64,000 bases of DNA from Knoellia sp. S7-12 (lineage in GTDB: Bacteria > Actinomycetota > Actinomycetes > Actinomycetales > Dermatophilaceae), in contig NZ_CP155449.1 of assembly GCF_040518285.1 (NCBI RefSeq), positions 1,550,001 to 1,614,000 on the forward strand, written 5' to 3'. The first letter of the stretch is position 1. The number at the start of each line of letters is the position of its first letter. A program made the position numbers and the translations under genes. Of this stretch, positions 16,977 through 26,605 are shown piece by piece. The notes under the pieces are model-generated. The model had not been told where the DNA came from. It ran no database searches and was given only the letters and a program-made list of their open reading frames with translations.

Positions 16977-19633
16977 GACTGCGGCTTGGGCTTCTCCACG
17001 GGGATGAGCTCGACGTCGCTCGCGCCCCAGGTGTCAGCCGCAACGAGGTCGAGCGTGCCGGTGATCTTGCCGGCCGAACGCAGGTCCTGCTCGCCCGCAC
17101 GAACGAAGTAGAGGAGCGCCTCGGGTCCGGCCAGGGTCATCCGAGCGACCTCGGCGCGCATCGACAGCTTGGCTTCCGACTTGCTCTTGCGCACCGTCGC
17201 CAGCGCGGCACCGACCGCACCGAGCATCGCCGGGTCGACGGCCTCGCCAGCGACAGCGACCTCGTCGGGCGTCGGCCACGTCGTGACGTGAACCGAGCCG
17301 TCGTGCCACCACGACCACACCTCTTCGGTGACGTAGGGGAGGAAGGGCGCGAGCAGGCGCAGGAGGACGTCGAGCGCGATCCGCAACGTGGCCCGGGCCG
17401 ATGCTGCCTCGGCGTCACCCTGAGCACCGTAGGCGCGGTCCTTGACGAGCTCGAGGTAGTCGTCGCAGAAGGTCCAGAAGAAGGTCTCCGTCACCTCGAG
17501 CGAACGGGTGTAGTCCCACGACTCGAAGCCGGCGGTCGCCTTCTCGACGACCTCCCGCAGACCGGCGAGCAGGGCGCGGTCGAGCGGGTTGGTCACGTGC
17601 GAGGCCAGCTCGCCGTCGACCTCCCCGAACGAGAGCGCGAACTTCGACGCGTTGAGCACCTTGATCGCGAGGCGGCGGCCGACCTTCATCTGGCCGACGT
17701 CATAGGCCGCGTCCGCACCGAGGCGCCCGGAGGCCGCCCAATAACGAACGGCGTCGGCGCTGTGCTCACGCAGCACGTCCTCGGGCGTGACGACGTTGCC
17801 CTTGGACTTGCTCATCTTCTTGCGGTCGGGGTCGAGGATCCAGCCGCTGATGGCGGCGTTGGTCCACGGCACGGTGCCGTGCTCGAAGTGTGAGCGCACG
17901 GCGGTCGCGAAGAGCCAGGTGCGGATGATGTCGTGAGCCTGCGGGCGCACGTCCATCGGGAAGACCTTGTCGAACACCGGATCCGTTGTGACAGAACCGG
18001 ACTCATCCACTCGGCGCCATCCCGCGGCGATCTGCGGCGAGAGGGACGACGTCGCCCAGGTGTCGAGCACGTCGGCGTCGCCGATGAATCCACCCGGTTG
18101 GTCGCGCTGGGACTCGTCGAAACCTTCGGGGGCCTGGGCCGCAGGGTCCACGGGCAGCGACGCCTCGGACGGCACGATCACCTGGTCCCACAGCGGCTCA
18201 CCATCGGCGTCGAGCGGATACCAGACCGGAATCGGCACACCGAAGAAGCGCTGACGCGACACGAGCCAGTCACCGTTGAGGCCACTGACCCAGTTCTTGT
18301 AGCGAGCGCGCATGAAGTCAGGGTGGAAGGCGATCTCGTCACCGCGGCCGACCAGGGCGGCGTTGAGTTCGGCGTCGCGACCACCGTTGCGGATGTACCA
18401 CTGCCGCGAGGTGACGATCTCGAGCGGCTTCTCACCGCGCTCATAGAAGTTGGCCTTGCGCTGCGTCGCCTTGGGCTCGCCGTCGAGGTCGCCGGACTCG
18501 CGCAGAGCCGCCACGACGGTTTCGCGTGCCGAGTGGACGGTCTTGCCGGCAAGCTCGCCAAACAGGTCGGCGCCGGGCCCGCTCGCAAGCCACTCAGGCG
18601 TCTCCGCCTGGATGCGGCCCTGACGGGTGATGACCGAACGCGTCGGCAGCTGCAGCTCGCGCCACCAGATGACGTCGGTGAGGTCGCCGAAGGTGCAGCA
18701 CATCGCGATGCCCGCACCCTTGCCCATCTCGGCCATGGGGTGAGCGACCACGGGCACCTCGACACCGAACAGCGGCGAGGTGACCGTGGAACCGAAGAGG
18801 CCGGCATACCTCTCGTCGTCCGGGTGCGCGATGAGCGCGACGACCGAGGGGATGAGTTCGGGACGCGTCGTCTCAACGACAACCGACCGTCCGCCCTCTG
18901 TTGTCGACTGGAACGCGACACGGTGATAGGCGCCGGGGTAGTCACGCGCCTCGAGCTCGGCCTGTGCCACAGCAGTCTGGAAGGTCACGTCCCACAGCCC
19001 AGGAGCCTCAGCCTGGTAGGCCTCGTCGCGAGCGAGGTTGCGCAGGAACGCCTGCTGCGCCGTCGCGCGGGAGTGGTCGTCGATCGTGCGATAGGAGATG
19101 TCCCAGTCGAAGGACTGCCCGAGGCGACGGAACAGCGACTCGAACGCCTTCTCGTCCTCGACGGTCAACTCGTCGCACAACTCGATGAAGTTCTGGCGCG
19201 AGATCGGCATCGCATCGCCGGCGCGCAGGCTCTTGGCGTCGCCGCGGTGGGGCGGCTCGAACGACGGGTCGTGGGGGAGCGAGGCGTCGCCGCGCACCCC
19301 GTAGTAGTTCTGCACCCGCTTCTCGGTCGGCAGGCCGTTGTCGTCCCAACCGATCGGATAGAACACGTTGAATCCGACCATCCGCTTGTAGCGCGCCATG
19401 CAGTCGGTGTGCGTGTAGGAAAAGATATGACCCATGTGCAGGCTGCCCGACGCGGTCGGCGGGGGCGTGTCGATCGAGAAGACCTGCGACCGGCCACCCT
19501 CCAGCGCTGCCTCGCGGTCGAACGCATAGGTCTGCTGGTCCGCCCATACCTGCCCCCACTTGTCCTCGAGGCCGTCCAGCGAGGGGCGCTCCGGGATGGT
19601 GGCAGCGCGAGATGGCGTGAGGTCAGCAGGCAT
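16973..19633 (-). CDS. valS: Valyl-tRNA synthetase
   Basis: 886 residues. Class I synthetase that charges tRNA-Val. HIGH-type motif HMGH at residues 66-69 and KMSKS near 605, with the CP1 editing domain between (AYHRVAFQSTTEGG and ETTRPELIPS). The length and the PTASGSLHMGHIFSYTHTD motif fit the shorter archaeal-like ValS type; the C-terminal coiled-coil arm of the E. coli type appears absent. The stop overlaps the downstream lysoplasmalogenase start. An octamer word lies in the gene at 18804 and another just upstream at 19686. Confidence 0.96.
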   Translation of the reverse strand: MPADLTPSRAATIPERPSLDGLEDKWGQVWADQQTYAFDREAALEGGRSQVFSIDTPPPTASGSLHMGHIFSYTHTDCMARYKRMVGFNVFYPIGWDDNGLPTEKRVQNYYGVRGDASLPHDPSFEPPHRGDAKSLRAGDAMPISRQNFIELCDELTVEDEKAFESLFRRLGQSFDWDISYRTIDDHSRATAQQAFLRNLARDEAYQAEAPGLWDVTFQTAVAQAELEARDYPGAYHRVAFQSTTEGGRSVVVETTRPELIPSVVALIAHPDDERYAGLFGSTVTSPLFGVEVPVVAHPMAEMGKGAGIAMCCTFGDLTDVIWWRELQLPTRSVITRQGRIQAETPEWLASGPGADLFGELAGKTVHSARETVVAALRESGDLDGEPKATQRKANFYERGEKPLEIVTSRQWYIRNGGRDAELNAALVGRGDEIAFHPDFMRARYKNWVSGLNGDWLVSRQRFFGVPIPVWYPLDADGEPLWDQVIVPSEASLPVDPAAQAPEGFDESQRDQPGGFIGDADVLDTWATSSLSPQIAAGWRRVDESGSVTTDPVFDKVFPMDVRPQAHDIIRTWLFATAVRSHFEHGTVPWTNAAISGWILDPDRKKMSKSKGNVVTPEDVLREHSADAVRYWAASGRLGADAAYDVGQMKVGRRLAIKVLNASKFALSFGEVDGELASHVTNPLDRALLAGLREVVEKATAGFESWDYTRSLEVTETFFWTFCDDYLELVKDRAYGAQGDAEAASARATLRIALDVLLRLLAPFLPYVTEEVWSWWHDGSVHVTTWPTPDEVAVAGEAVDPAMLGAVGAALATVRKSKSEAKLSMRAEVARMTLAGPEALLYFVRAGEQDLRSAGKITGTLDLVAADTWGASDVELIPVEKPKPQS

Positions 19634-19746
19634 GGGCGTGATTCTCCCAGAACCTCACCAGTGCTCCCAACCGGGTTCCTTTGCGGCGTATGCCGCCCGC
19701 TCGCCGCCGCGACCGTCTCACCTTCCGATCGCGGACGTCCGGGGGC

Positions 19747-20961
19747 TCAGCTTTCGGTCGGCTTGCGCAGCATCCGGGCCATGGCGAGACCCAGGACCGT
19801 GGCGGCGACACCGAGGAGGAGCCACTGGACGGCCGCTCGGTCGGGCGCACGGGGGTCGCGGGCGGGGGTGAGGTCGATGGTCGAGACCTTGGGTGGCGAC
19901 GTGACCCGCGGCGCAGCTCCGGGTGCCACAGGACCCGCAACACTGTTGTCGAGAACGGCTGTCATCGCCTCGTAGGGCTGGACGACACCCCATCCGGACA
20001 CGTTGTCCCGCACCGTGCGCGAGCCCCGCGATGCGGTGGCCTCGAGGCGGTAGGTGATGTCGGCCGATGTGGCCTTGGGGAAGGCCTGGCGCAGGAGGGC
20101 CGCCGCGCCGCTGACATAGGCCGTGGCATAGCTGCTCGACTGCTGCGCCTCCGAGAAGACGCAGTCGCCCCAGGATCGGAAGGTCGTGATGACGTTGTCG
20201 CCCGGTGCCGCGAGGTCGACCTGAGGTCCGCGGATGGAGTTTTCGGAGACGACATCGTTGGGACCCGAGGCCGCGACGCCGATCACGCCGGAGTAGCCGG
20301 CCGGGAAGCGCAGGCCGTCCTTGGTCTCAGCTGCCTGCTCGCGATTGCCACCGGAGGCCACGACGACGATGCCGGCCCTGACGGCGGAGGCGATGGCTGC
20401 GCGGACGTCGGGACGGTTTGATGTCGTGGACAGCGAAAGGTTGATGACGTCGGCTCCGGCAGAGACGGCATACGCAATGCCCTTGGCCAGGTTGGCCGAC
20501 CGCTGTTGCTCCTCGTCCCCGCCCTCGCCGCCGGTGATCTTGACGGGCAGGATCTGGGAGTCCTTGGCGACTCCGATCACGCCCGACTTCTCACCGATGT
20601 CGCGTGCGGCGATGATGCCGGCGAGGGCGGTGCCGTGGCCGTTCTCGTCGGTGGTCGCGGCACCCCCGACGAAGCTCTTGCCCGGGAGCACCGAGCCCCT
20701 GGGGAAGTGAATGTTGTTGGCCGAGACGCCGGAGTCCACGATGGCGACGACGACACCCTTGCCCGTCGCGAGCGGCCAGGACTGGGTCGCGCCGAGTCGG
20801 GCCAGGGCTGGTGGGGCATCCGGGACGAAGCGCGTCTGGCCCTCGGTGCACGCTCGCGCCTCGGCGTGAGCCGCCGGTGTGCCTGCGGGGGCAACGAGAC
20901 CGCTCGCCACCAGCCCGAGCGCGCCGAGCGTGGCGGCGATCCCGATCCGACGACGAGTCAC
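19747..20961 (-). CDS. mycP: Type VII secretion mycosin (S8 subtilisin-like protease), first copy
   Basis: 404 residues from GTG 20961. Signal peptide (about 6-33), subtilisin catalytic Asp in VVVAIVDSGVSA, His in ENGHGTALAG and Ser in SSSYATAYVSG, and a C-terminal membrane helix (WLLLGVAATVLGLAMARML). This is the mycosin layout: a membrane-anchored protease on the outer face that associates with the ESX core. GTG overlaps the eccB stop as GTGA, so eccD, eccB and mycP form one operon. A second, more divergent mycosin is at 25145. Confidence 0.93.
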   Translation of the reverse strand: MTRRRIGIAATLGALGLVASGLVAPAGTPAAHAEARACTEGQTRFVPDAPPALARLGATQSWPLATGKGVVVAIVDSGVSANNIHFPRGSVLPGKSFVGGAATTDENGHGTALAGIIAARDIGEKSGVIGVAKDSQILPVKITGGEGGDEEQQRSANLAKGIAYAVSAGADVINLSLSTTSNRPDVRAAIASAVRAGIVVVASGGNREQAAETKDGLRFPAGYSGVIGVAASGPNDVVSENSIRGPQVDLAAPGDNVITTFRSWGDCVFSEAQQSSSYATAYVSGAAALLRQAFPKATSADITYRLEATASRGSRTVRDNVSGWGVVQPYEAMTAVLDNSVAGPVAPGAAPRVTSPPKVSTIDLTPARDPRAPDRAAVQWLLLGVAATVLGLAMARMLRKPTES

Positions 20962-22298
20962 GACGCGGCGGTCACGGTGGTCTGGGCGCCCTTGACGCTG
21001 AGGACCGGGCCGGTGCGGAACAGCTCGGCCCACGACTGGGGCACCGGGGCGACGTCCGAGGACTGATAGCCGAGTCGTTGCAGCAGATCAGGTGTCGAAC
21101 CGTCGATCGCGTAGGCGGTGCCGGTCTGGTCGATTGCCATCAACGGACCTGCGTTCAGAGAGCCGGCGCCGACGGCGCGGACCAAGGATCCGGTGCCCAG
21201 ATCGACCGCCACCTTGCTGACGCCCGGCTCCGGTCTCACCGTCTCGGACGTGGACAGGTTCACCGTGGGCCGCGTGCCGCTGGCCGCAGTGAGGCTCGCA
21301 CAAGGGGTGTCGTCGACGAGGGTCGGCAGGGAGGTCGGCCATGCCCCCGGGGCGACGCGCTGCGGTTGCACCTTGAGCTGGGTCACTTGGGCAGGTGTCA
21401 CCGGGAGGTCCTCGGTATTGCTGCCTGAGCCGATCCGGTAGAGGGCGTGGGCGAGGTCCGGCAGCGGTTCGAGCTCACCAGCCGTGTTGACGAGATAGCG
21501 GCGCGCTGCCTGGCCGCTGTTGCCGACCGCAAGGACTGAGCCAACGGTGGCCCCTGGCGGCAGTCCCGGCGCGGCCTTGCCGAAACCGGGAATGCTCAGA
21601 GGTGCGAGTGCCGGCCCGAGGGCGAACAGGTTGGTCCACACGGCCGGCGCCTGCCGTGGCGGGCGGCCGTCAAGGCTGAGCGCCAGCGTGACGGCGGAGA
21701 GCTGGGCCGCCGACACCGGATAGCGCATCCCGCCAGCGATGACGAACGCCTGGCTGCCGGTCATCACCACGGACGCGCCCGGTGCGGTCGGCGTGCTCTT
21801 GGCTGATGCACCCACTGCGGTCGACACACCACCCTCGGTGCCGAGGCACGAGACCCACCCGCTGTTGGTCAGGGACTTGGGCGGAGTGAGGGAGTCGGGT
21901 GCTCCGAGAATGCCGATCGTGCTGCCGCGCTTCTGGGTGGCGAGCTTGTCGTCGGCCACGGTGATGACTTCGAAGCTGTTGGCCGGGATGAGGAGGCGGG
22001 CGCTCGTGGTGTTGAGGACCGGGTGCAGCGTCTTCTTGATGGAGACGTAGCGGGCACCGCTCGTCTTGGCGATGACGAGCTTGTTGTCGCCCCAGTTGTC
22101 CGGCAGGGAGCCCTTGAGCCACCCGAAGGCGAGACTGCCGATGACGAGCACGATGGTGAGGGCGAGCCCGCCGATGACGGCCTTCATCGGCCGGTGCGGC
22201 TCGACCTCACGACCTCCCGGAGCGCCGCTGACGAACGCGGTCGTCAGGCGACGCTTGCTGAATGACTGGGCCTCGACGAGGTCCTTCTTGGTGGCCAT
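20958..22298 (-). CDS. eccB: Type VII secretion protein EccB
   Basis: 446 residues. A short cytosolic N-terminus ending in a conserved basic segment (SFSKRRLTTAFVSG), one membrane helix (about 38-60) and a long extracytoplasmic part with repeated R1-R4-like segments. EccB is a core component of the ESX membrane complex and is proposed to hydrolyse ATP outside the membrane. It sits 9 bp downstream of eccD and overlaps mycP by four bases, as expected of a core operon. Confidence 0.93.
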   Translation of the reverse strand: MATKKDLVEAQSFSKRRLTTAFVSGAPGGREVEPHRPMKAVIGGLALTIVLVIGSLAFGWLKGSLPDNWGDNKLVIAKTSGARYVSIKKTLHPVLNTTSARLLIPANSFEVITVADDKLATQKRGSTIGILGAPDSLTPPKSLTNSGWVSCLGTEGGVSTAVGASAKSTPTAPGASVVMTGSQAFVIAGGMRYPVSAAQLSAVTLALSLDGRPPRQAPAVWTNLFALGPALAPLSIPGFGKAAPGLPPGATVGSVLAVGNSGQAARRYLVNTAGELEPLPDLAHALYRIGSGSNTEDLPVTPAQVTQLKVQPQRVAPGAWPTSLPTLVDDTPCASLTAASGTRPTVNLSTSETVRPEPGVSKVAVDLGTGSLVRAVGAGSLNAGPLMAIDQTGTAYAIDGSTPDLLQRLGYQSSDVAPVPQSWAELFRTGPVLSVKGAQTTVTAAS

Positions 22299-22307
22299 CG
22301 CCTGACC

Positions 22308-23639
22308 TCAGAGGAGCCCGACGGCGAAAGCCGCCAAAGGCATGAGAGTAACGAGGGCGACACCCTCGGCCGCGTCGGCGATCCGGCCGAGCTGGACGCG
22401 GGTGCGGGGCAGGACGAGGGCCATCCCCACGACGAGGGCGGCGGCGAGCGCGAGGGCCAGCGCGAGGATCGGTCTCCACTCGGGGTGGGTGTGGGCTGCA
22501 GCGACGGCGGCGACGGCCACACCGGCCACTCCCGCGATCATCGCGATGAGCACGGTCGTGCGGGTCCTGCTGTGGCGGGTCCGCAGCAACGTGGCCACGA
22601 AGCCGACGAAGGTCAGCAGCGCGCCCGCCACGCCCGCTGCGACGAGCTGGGGTGTGCAGAGGATCATCACGCCCGCACTCGCCACACCGAGAGCGATCAT
22701 GAGTTCATGGCCGGCGGCGACCTGGCTCTTCACCCGGTCGCGCTCCACCTCGGGGGTGTCGCCGAAGATCTCGACGTCGGACTTGGGCGGGTGAGTCGTG
22801 AGGCGGCTCGATGACAGGCCCACCCAGGGGAGGACGTTGCCGACGATCGCGGCGATGACGAAGGTGACTGCAGCAACCGACGTGATGCCCCATCCGACGT
22901 AGTGGCTCAGCGCGCCGAGCGCCACCATGGCCAGGCCCACCGCGGCGGTCGCGCCGACGAGGAGCTGGTGGTGGGTCACGGCCACGGCACCGAGCACCCC
23001 GACCACGGCCACGCCGACACCGGCATACAGGAGGCCTTCGCCCCACAGGGGGGCGTCGGGCATGGCCGCATAACCGGACACACCGGCATACGCCACGGCG
23101 GTGAGCGCGAGGGCGACCGCAGCGGAAGGCTGACTGCGCACATGGGCGAGGACCGCCGCAGCTCCGACGAGCAACAGCGCGCAGACGCCGGCGAGGGCCG
23201 AGATGAGGATGCCGCTGTCGCGTGCCGTGAAGAGCGCGTATGCCGCGGCGAGGAAGAGGACGACCGCCGCACCGACCGCTGTGCCTGCGCTGTGTGAAGG
23301 GGTCCACGGCGTGAACTGGGTCTCGACCAGGTCGGCGACCGCCTCGACGACGTCGTCATAGACCTTCTCGTCGTCGGGTCGGTTGGGCTCGAGAGCAAGG
23401 ACTGAACCGTCCTCAATGCCCTGTGCCGCAAGGCTTCTGTCACCCTCGATGATCTGGCCATCGGACCGGACGAGGCGATAGCCCATGCTGGCCGAGTGGG
23501 CGTCGAGGACGCCGAGCTCGCGCGCCAGATCAGGGATCACCTCGGCGACCGGGATGGAGCCCGGGATGCCGAGGTCGGCCCGTCGCGTCCCTGATGTCAC
23601 GGACAGCCTGACGAGTGACGTCGCCGTGCTCTGACTCAC
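22308..23639 (-). CDS. eccD: Type VII secretion integral membrane protein EccD
   Basis: 443 residues from GTG 23639, with GGGGAGG about 9 nt upstream. An N-terminal ubiquitin-like (YukD) domain (about 1-85: LVRLSVTSGTRRADLGIPG to EDGSVLALEPN) is followed by a linker and about 11 membrane helices. EccD forms the membrane barrel of the ESX pore. It is the first gene of the eccD-eccB-mycP operon and is divergent from the WXG100 pair. A second EccD-like protein is at 28169. Confidence 0.92.
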   Translation of the reverse strand: MSQSTATSLVRLSVTSGTRRADLGIPGSIPVAEVIPDLARELGVLDAHSASMGYRLVRSDGQIIEGDRSLAAQGIEDGSVLALEPNRPDDEKVYDDVVEAVADLVETQFTPWTPSHSAGTAVGAAVVLFLAAAYALFTARDSGILISALAGVCALLLVGAAAVLAHVRSQPSAAVALALTAVAYAGVSGYAAMPDAPLWGEGLLYAGVGVAVVGVLGAVAVTHHQLLVGATAAVGLAMVALGALSHYVGWGITSVAAVTFVIAAIVGNVLPWVGLSSSRLTTHPPKSDVEIFGDTPEVERDRVKSQVAAGHELMIALGVASAGVMILCTPQLVAAGVAGALLTFVGFVATLLRTRHSRTRTTVLIAMIAGVAGVAVAAVAAAHTHPEWRPILALALALAAALVVGMALVLPRTRVQLGRIADAAEGVALVTLMPLAAFAVGLL

Positions 23640-23861
23640 GAGTGTGATCCTCCCCGGTGGTGCATGCCCTGGTCCGCCCCGCCGCAGCGGAGATCGCACC
23701 CGAGCATAGACGGGGAGTTCTCCCCATGGCTTAGCACTGGGTCCCCCCGTATGGTCTTCCTTGTCAGGACTTCGGGGGAACAGCTACACCGGGGTCCAAC
23801 CACCAGGAGTGGTCGGTAGGACCACCGAGGTCCATTGGACCATCGACAGAAGGGAAGTGAC
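23640..23861. promoter_or_regulatory. Divergent promoter region of the type VII locus
   Basis: A 222-bp gap between eccD (minus) and the first WXG100 gene (plus). It contains GGGGAG TT CTCCCC (23712-23725), GGTCCA T TGGACC (23829-23841) and nested GGTCC/GGACC and ACCAC/GTGGT arms at about 23798-23828. These are candidate operators or leader hairpins; no specific regulator can be named and I cannot place a confident -10/-35. Confidence 0.4.
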
Positions 23862-24182
23862 ATGGGCAACACGACACACAGCGTTGGCGCTGGCGCCATC
23901 GCCAAAAGTGCCAGCATCGTCGATCAGACGAGGACCGACCTCAAGACCAAGCTCGGCACCCTGCAGGGGCAGATGGAAGAGGTGAAGGCGCACTGGGAGG
24001 GTGCAGGCGCCGGTGCCTTCCAGAACGTTCAGAACGCGTGGACGGTCCAGGCGAAGGACCTTGTCGACATCCTCGACAACTTCCGCGAGAACCTCGTGTC
24101 CAACGACAAGCAGTACACCGCAGACGACCAGGGCGCATCCGACATGCTCAGCAAGTACACGTCGCAGATGGGTGGTAAGTGA
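23862..24182 (+). CDS. WXG100 family type VII secretion target, first of pair
   Basis: 106 residues, two predicted helices joined by a W-x-G turn (HWEGAGAGAF at about 44-53). Near the C-terminus YTADD fits the YxxxD/E export signal of ESX substrates. AGGGAAG lies just upstream of ATG 23862. The next WXG100 gene starts in the stop codon of this one, so the two are translated as a unit and probably form a heterodimer like EsxA-EsxB. They are divergent from eccD-eccB-mycP. Confidence 0.92.
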   Translation: MGNTTHSVGAGAIAKSASIVDQTRTDLKTKLGTLQGQMEEVKAHWEGAGAGAFQNVQNAWTVQAKDLVDILDNFRENLVSNDKQYTADDQGASDMLSKYTSQMGGK

Positions 24183-24475
24183 TGAGTGGCCAGAACATCA
24201 AGGTTGCCGGTGGCGGCCTCGACACGCTGATCGACGCCATGGTCAAGGGTGTCAACGACCTCAAGTCCAAGGTCACCGACATGGAAAACGACATGAAGCC
24301 CCACATGGGCGAGTGGGAAGCCGGCTCCAAGCTGGCCTTCGAAGATGTCAAGCGCAAGTGGAACGGTGAGGTCGAGGACCTCAACCAGCTGCTCCTCGAC
24401 ATCAAGACTGCTGTCCAGCAGTCCAAGGAGGCTTACCTCGCTGGTGAGCTCAAGAACAAGAACAGCTGGGGCTGA
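24182..24475 (+). CDS. WXG100 family type VII secretion target, second of pair
   Basis: 97 residues. The ATG overlaps the previous stop (TGATG). Two helices, a W-containing turn (GEWEAGSKLAF, then KWNGEV), and YLAGE near the C-terminus as a YxxxE export signal. It is the likely heterodimer partner of the preceding protein. A 14-bp hairpin follows it and probably ends or attenuates the transcript. Confidence 0.9.
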   Translation: MSGQNIKVAGGGLDTLIDAMVKGVNDLKSKVTDMENDMKPHMGEWEAGSKLAFEDVKRKWNGEVEDLNQLLLDIKTAVQQSKEAYLAGELKNKNSWG

Positions 24476-24500
24476 CCTCTCGGTCATGCACAGCTGGGTC

Positions 24501-24533
24501 CGTGCCGACACCCCGAGCCGGGGTGTCGGCACG
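24501..24533 (+). terminator. 14-bp hairpin after the WXG100 pair
   Basis: CGTGCCGACACCCC (24501-24514) pairs perfectly with 24520-24533 around a GAGCC loop, 25 nt after the second WXG100 stop. There is no T-run, so it may be a terminator, a partial attenuator or an mRNA stabiliser that raises esx mRNA over the downstream genes. Confidence 0.6.
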
Positions 24534-24553
24534 GCCTGCGTCACAGCGACGCG

Positions 24554-24580
24554 ACGTAGTGACGCCATAACGTAGTGACG
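24554..24580. repeat. 11-bp direct repeats before the third plus-strand T7SS gene
   Basis: ACGTAGTGACG occurs at 24554-24564 and again at 24570-24580, a 16-bp period. The pair is 23 nt before ATG 24603 and could be a binding site for an activator or repressor acting on the promoter of the downstream substrate genes. Confidence 0.45.
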
Positions 24581-24602
24581 ATGCATATCTGGGGAGGAAG
24601 CC

Positions 24603-25148
24603 ATGGCCGGTGACGAGATCAACTACCCGACTGAGCACATGAGGACGGTGGGCAAGAACGCTCACCAGGAATGGGGCGCCGACACTGACGCGACGCACAC
24701 CACCCTCAACGAGGCGATGGCGGCGAAGGACTCGTTCGGGAACATTGCCGCACTCGCGCAGTACGGCTCCGTCTTCGAGCAGGTCAAGAACGTCTACGTC
24801 GAGGCCATCGCGGGGGCGAAGACCGACCTCCTGGCTGTCGCCGAAGGGATCACGAACTCGGCCAAGAACACCCAGAACCAGGACGATGCCGCCGAGGCGG
24901 CGCTCGTGGCGCTCTGGCAGAACTGGGAGCGTGGCCCGCTCGAGAACGAAAGCCGGAGGGACGAGGCTGCGGCAACGCCTGAGGCCCAGGCAGCGGCGGC
25001 GGCCACCGACGAGGCCGAGGCCGCGACGGGTGTCTCGCCCGAATCGGAAGAGCCCGCAGTCGACGCAGGGCCCAACCCCGACACGCGCGCCGATGGCGAG
25101 CTGCCAGCCACCACCGGATCCGGGCCCGAAGCGAACCCTGTTCCGTGA
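24603..25148 (+). CDS. Hypothetical T7SS-locus protein, possible secreted substrate
   Basis: 181 residues. The first ~110 are mostly helical (EHMRTVGKNAHQEWGADTDATHTTLNEAM onward), resembling small ESX-associated substrates of the EspC kind, but without a clear YxxxD/E motif. The last ~65 residues are disordered, rich in Ala, Glu and Pro. GGAGG is 5 nt before ATG 24603. Its stop overlaps the next gene's GTG as GTGA, coupling it to a mycosin. Function unknown; context suggests a substrate or substrate chaperone. Confidence 0.65.
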   Translation: MAGDEINYPTEHMRTVGKNAHQEWGADTDATHTTLNEAMAAKDSFGNIAALAQYGSVFEQVKNVYVEAIAGAKTDLLAVAEGITNSAKNTQNQDDAAEAALVALWQNWERGPLENESRRDEAAATPEAQAAAAATDEAEAATGVSPESEEPAVDAGPNPDTRADGELPATTGSGPEANPVP

Positions 25149-26605
25149 CCATGGCTGCCCACGCGATCCGACGAGCCATTCCGGGTGCCAAGGCGACCGT
25201 GCTCGGCCTTGCCACGGTGACGAGCGTGCTCGTCGCCGCACCCCAGGCGTCGGCGGATCAGCTCGACGACGGACAGTGGTGGCGGACCGCCATGGGGGTC
25301 GCCGAACTGCAGACCAGAGGGGCCGGTGAGGGCATCACCATTGCCCTGATCGACGGGCCGATCGACCAGAGGGTCCCCGAGCTCAAGGGGCGCGTGGCGT
25401 CCACCAGAACCGAATGCCTCACCGATGACGGGGGGGCGCAGAAGTCGTCTGTCGCTGGGCCGGACGCAGAGCACGCGACCATGATGGCTTCCCTCCTCGT
25501 CGGCAGCGGCACGGGCACCGCGGCGGGCGGGCGCGGTGTGGCCGGCATCGTCCCGAACGCGACCTTGCGGCACTATGCCGTCGCCTTTGCCGGGCCCCCG
25601 TCAGCCCCGGAAGACCTCCGGTGCATCCTCAAGGGCAGCTCAAGCAACGCCACGGATCTCGCGACCGCCCGGGCGATCCGCCAGGCCGTCAAGGACGGCG
25701 CCAAGATCATCAGCATCAGTCTCACGACGGACTACACGAGCGACTACGTCCCCGCGCTGCTCGAGGCCTACAAGGCGGGGGCGATCGTCGTTGCGTCGAC
25801 CAACAACGATCGACGCAACGTGTTCTGGCCGGCGATTGGCAATGGCGTGGTCACCGTGACCCATGTGGACGCCAAGGGCAATCTCGACAACAGCGCGCCA
25901 CGAGGGAGTTCGCTGGTCGACCTCACGGCACCCGGCACCAAGATCGCGGCTGGTGGGTGGCGTTCCTCGGGCTGGCGCAGCGACGTCATTGCGGACGGGA
26001 GCTCGCAGGCCACGGCCATCACGGCCGGAGGCCTGGCGGCAGTGTGGTCCGCGCACCCCAACGCGACCGGCAACCAGGTGCTCCAGGCGGCGAAGGACGC
26101 AGTCGGCGTCCGCTCTGAGAACGGCAAATTCCTCACGTGGTTCCGTCGGGTGGGCACCGGTCTGCCCAAGTCCACCGTCAAGACCGAGTCCTATGGCTAT
26201 GGGATCTTCTCCCCGGCCGATGCGGTCAAGCTCGATGTCGAGAAGTTGCCCGATACGAATCCTTTGGTGACGGACCGGCCCGTCGACGACCCGACAGCCG
26301 CAGAGATCGCTCAGGCGACTGCACCCAGCTCCACGCCTTCACGCTCAGTGACCTCGTCGGCAGGCAGTTCCGCGGCGACCACGACCGCCCCCGATGTCGC
26401 CGAGGGCGCGGCGTCGGAACCCACGACCACTGACTCCCAGCAGTCGGTGCTGCCGTGGCTCGGTGCTGGCCTGCTCATCCTCCTGGGCGGCGTCGGCTTC
26501 ATCGCGTGGCGACGACGTTCCTCTCGACTCAACTCACCCGTGAACGACCCAGAGGCAGCGGCGGATGGGGCCGCTGCCACGACGAAGGAGAACACTCATG
26601 CGTGA
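25145..26605 (+). CDS. Second mycosin-like S8 serine protease
   Basis: 486 residues. Signal peptide (to about 37), Asp in IALIDGPID, His in AEHATMMASLL, Ser in DGSSQATAITAGGLAAV, so the triad looks complete although the motifs differ from the first mycosin. A Ser/Thr-rich spacer precedes a C-terminal membrane helix (VLPWLGAGLLILLGGVGFIAW). GTG 25145 overlaps the upstream stop; ATG 25151 is an alternative. Being encoded with candidate substrates rather than with the core genes, it may process those substrates. Confidence 0.82.
   Translation: MTMAAHAIRRAIPGAKATVLGLATVTSVLVAAPQASADQLDDGQWWRTAMGVAELQTRGAGEGITIALIDGPIDQRVPELKGRVASTRTECLTDDGGAQKSSVAGPDAEHATMMASLLVGSGTGTAAGGRGVAGIVPNATLRHYAVAFAGPPSAPEDLRCILKGSSSNATDLATARAIRQAVKDGAKIISISLTTDYTSDYVPALLEAYKAGAIVVASTNNDRRNVFWPAIGNGVVTVTHVDAKGNLDNSAPRGSSLVDLTAPGTKIAAGGWRSSGWRSDVIADGSSQATAITAGGLAAVWSAHPNATGNQVLQAAKDAVGVRSENGKFLTWFRRVGTGLPKSTVKTESYGYGIFSPADAVKLDVEKLPDTNPLVTDRPVDDPTAAEIAQATAPSSTPSRSVTSSAGSSAATTTAPDVAEGAASEPTTTDSQQSVLPWLGAGLLILLGGVGFIAWRRRSSRLNSPVNDPEAAADGAAATTKENTHA

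Noticed and set aside
25145..26605. Idea that the two mycosins are recent duplicates
   Set aside because: Their catalytic motifs and lengths differ clearly, so they are distant paralogs rather than a recent copy.
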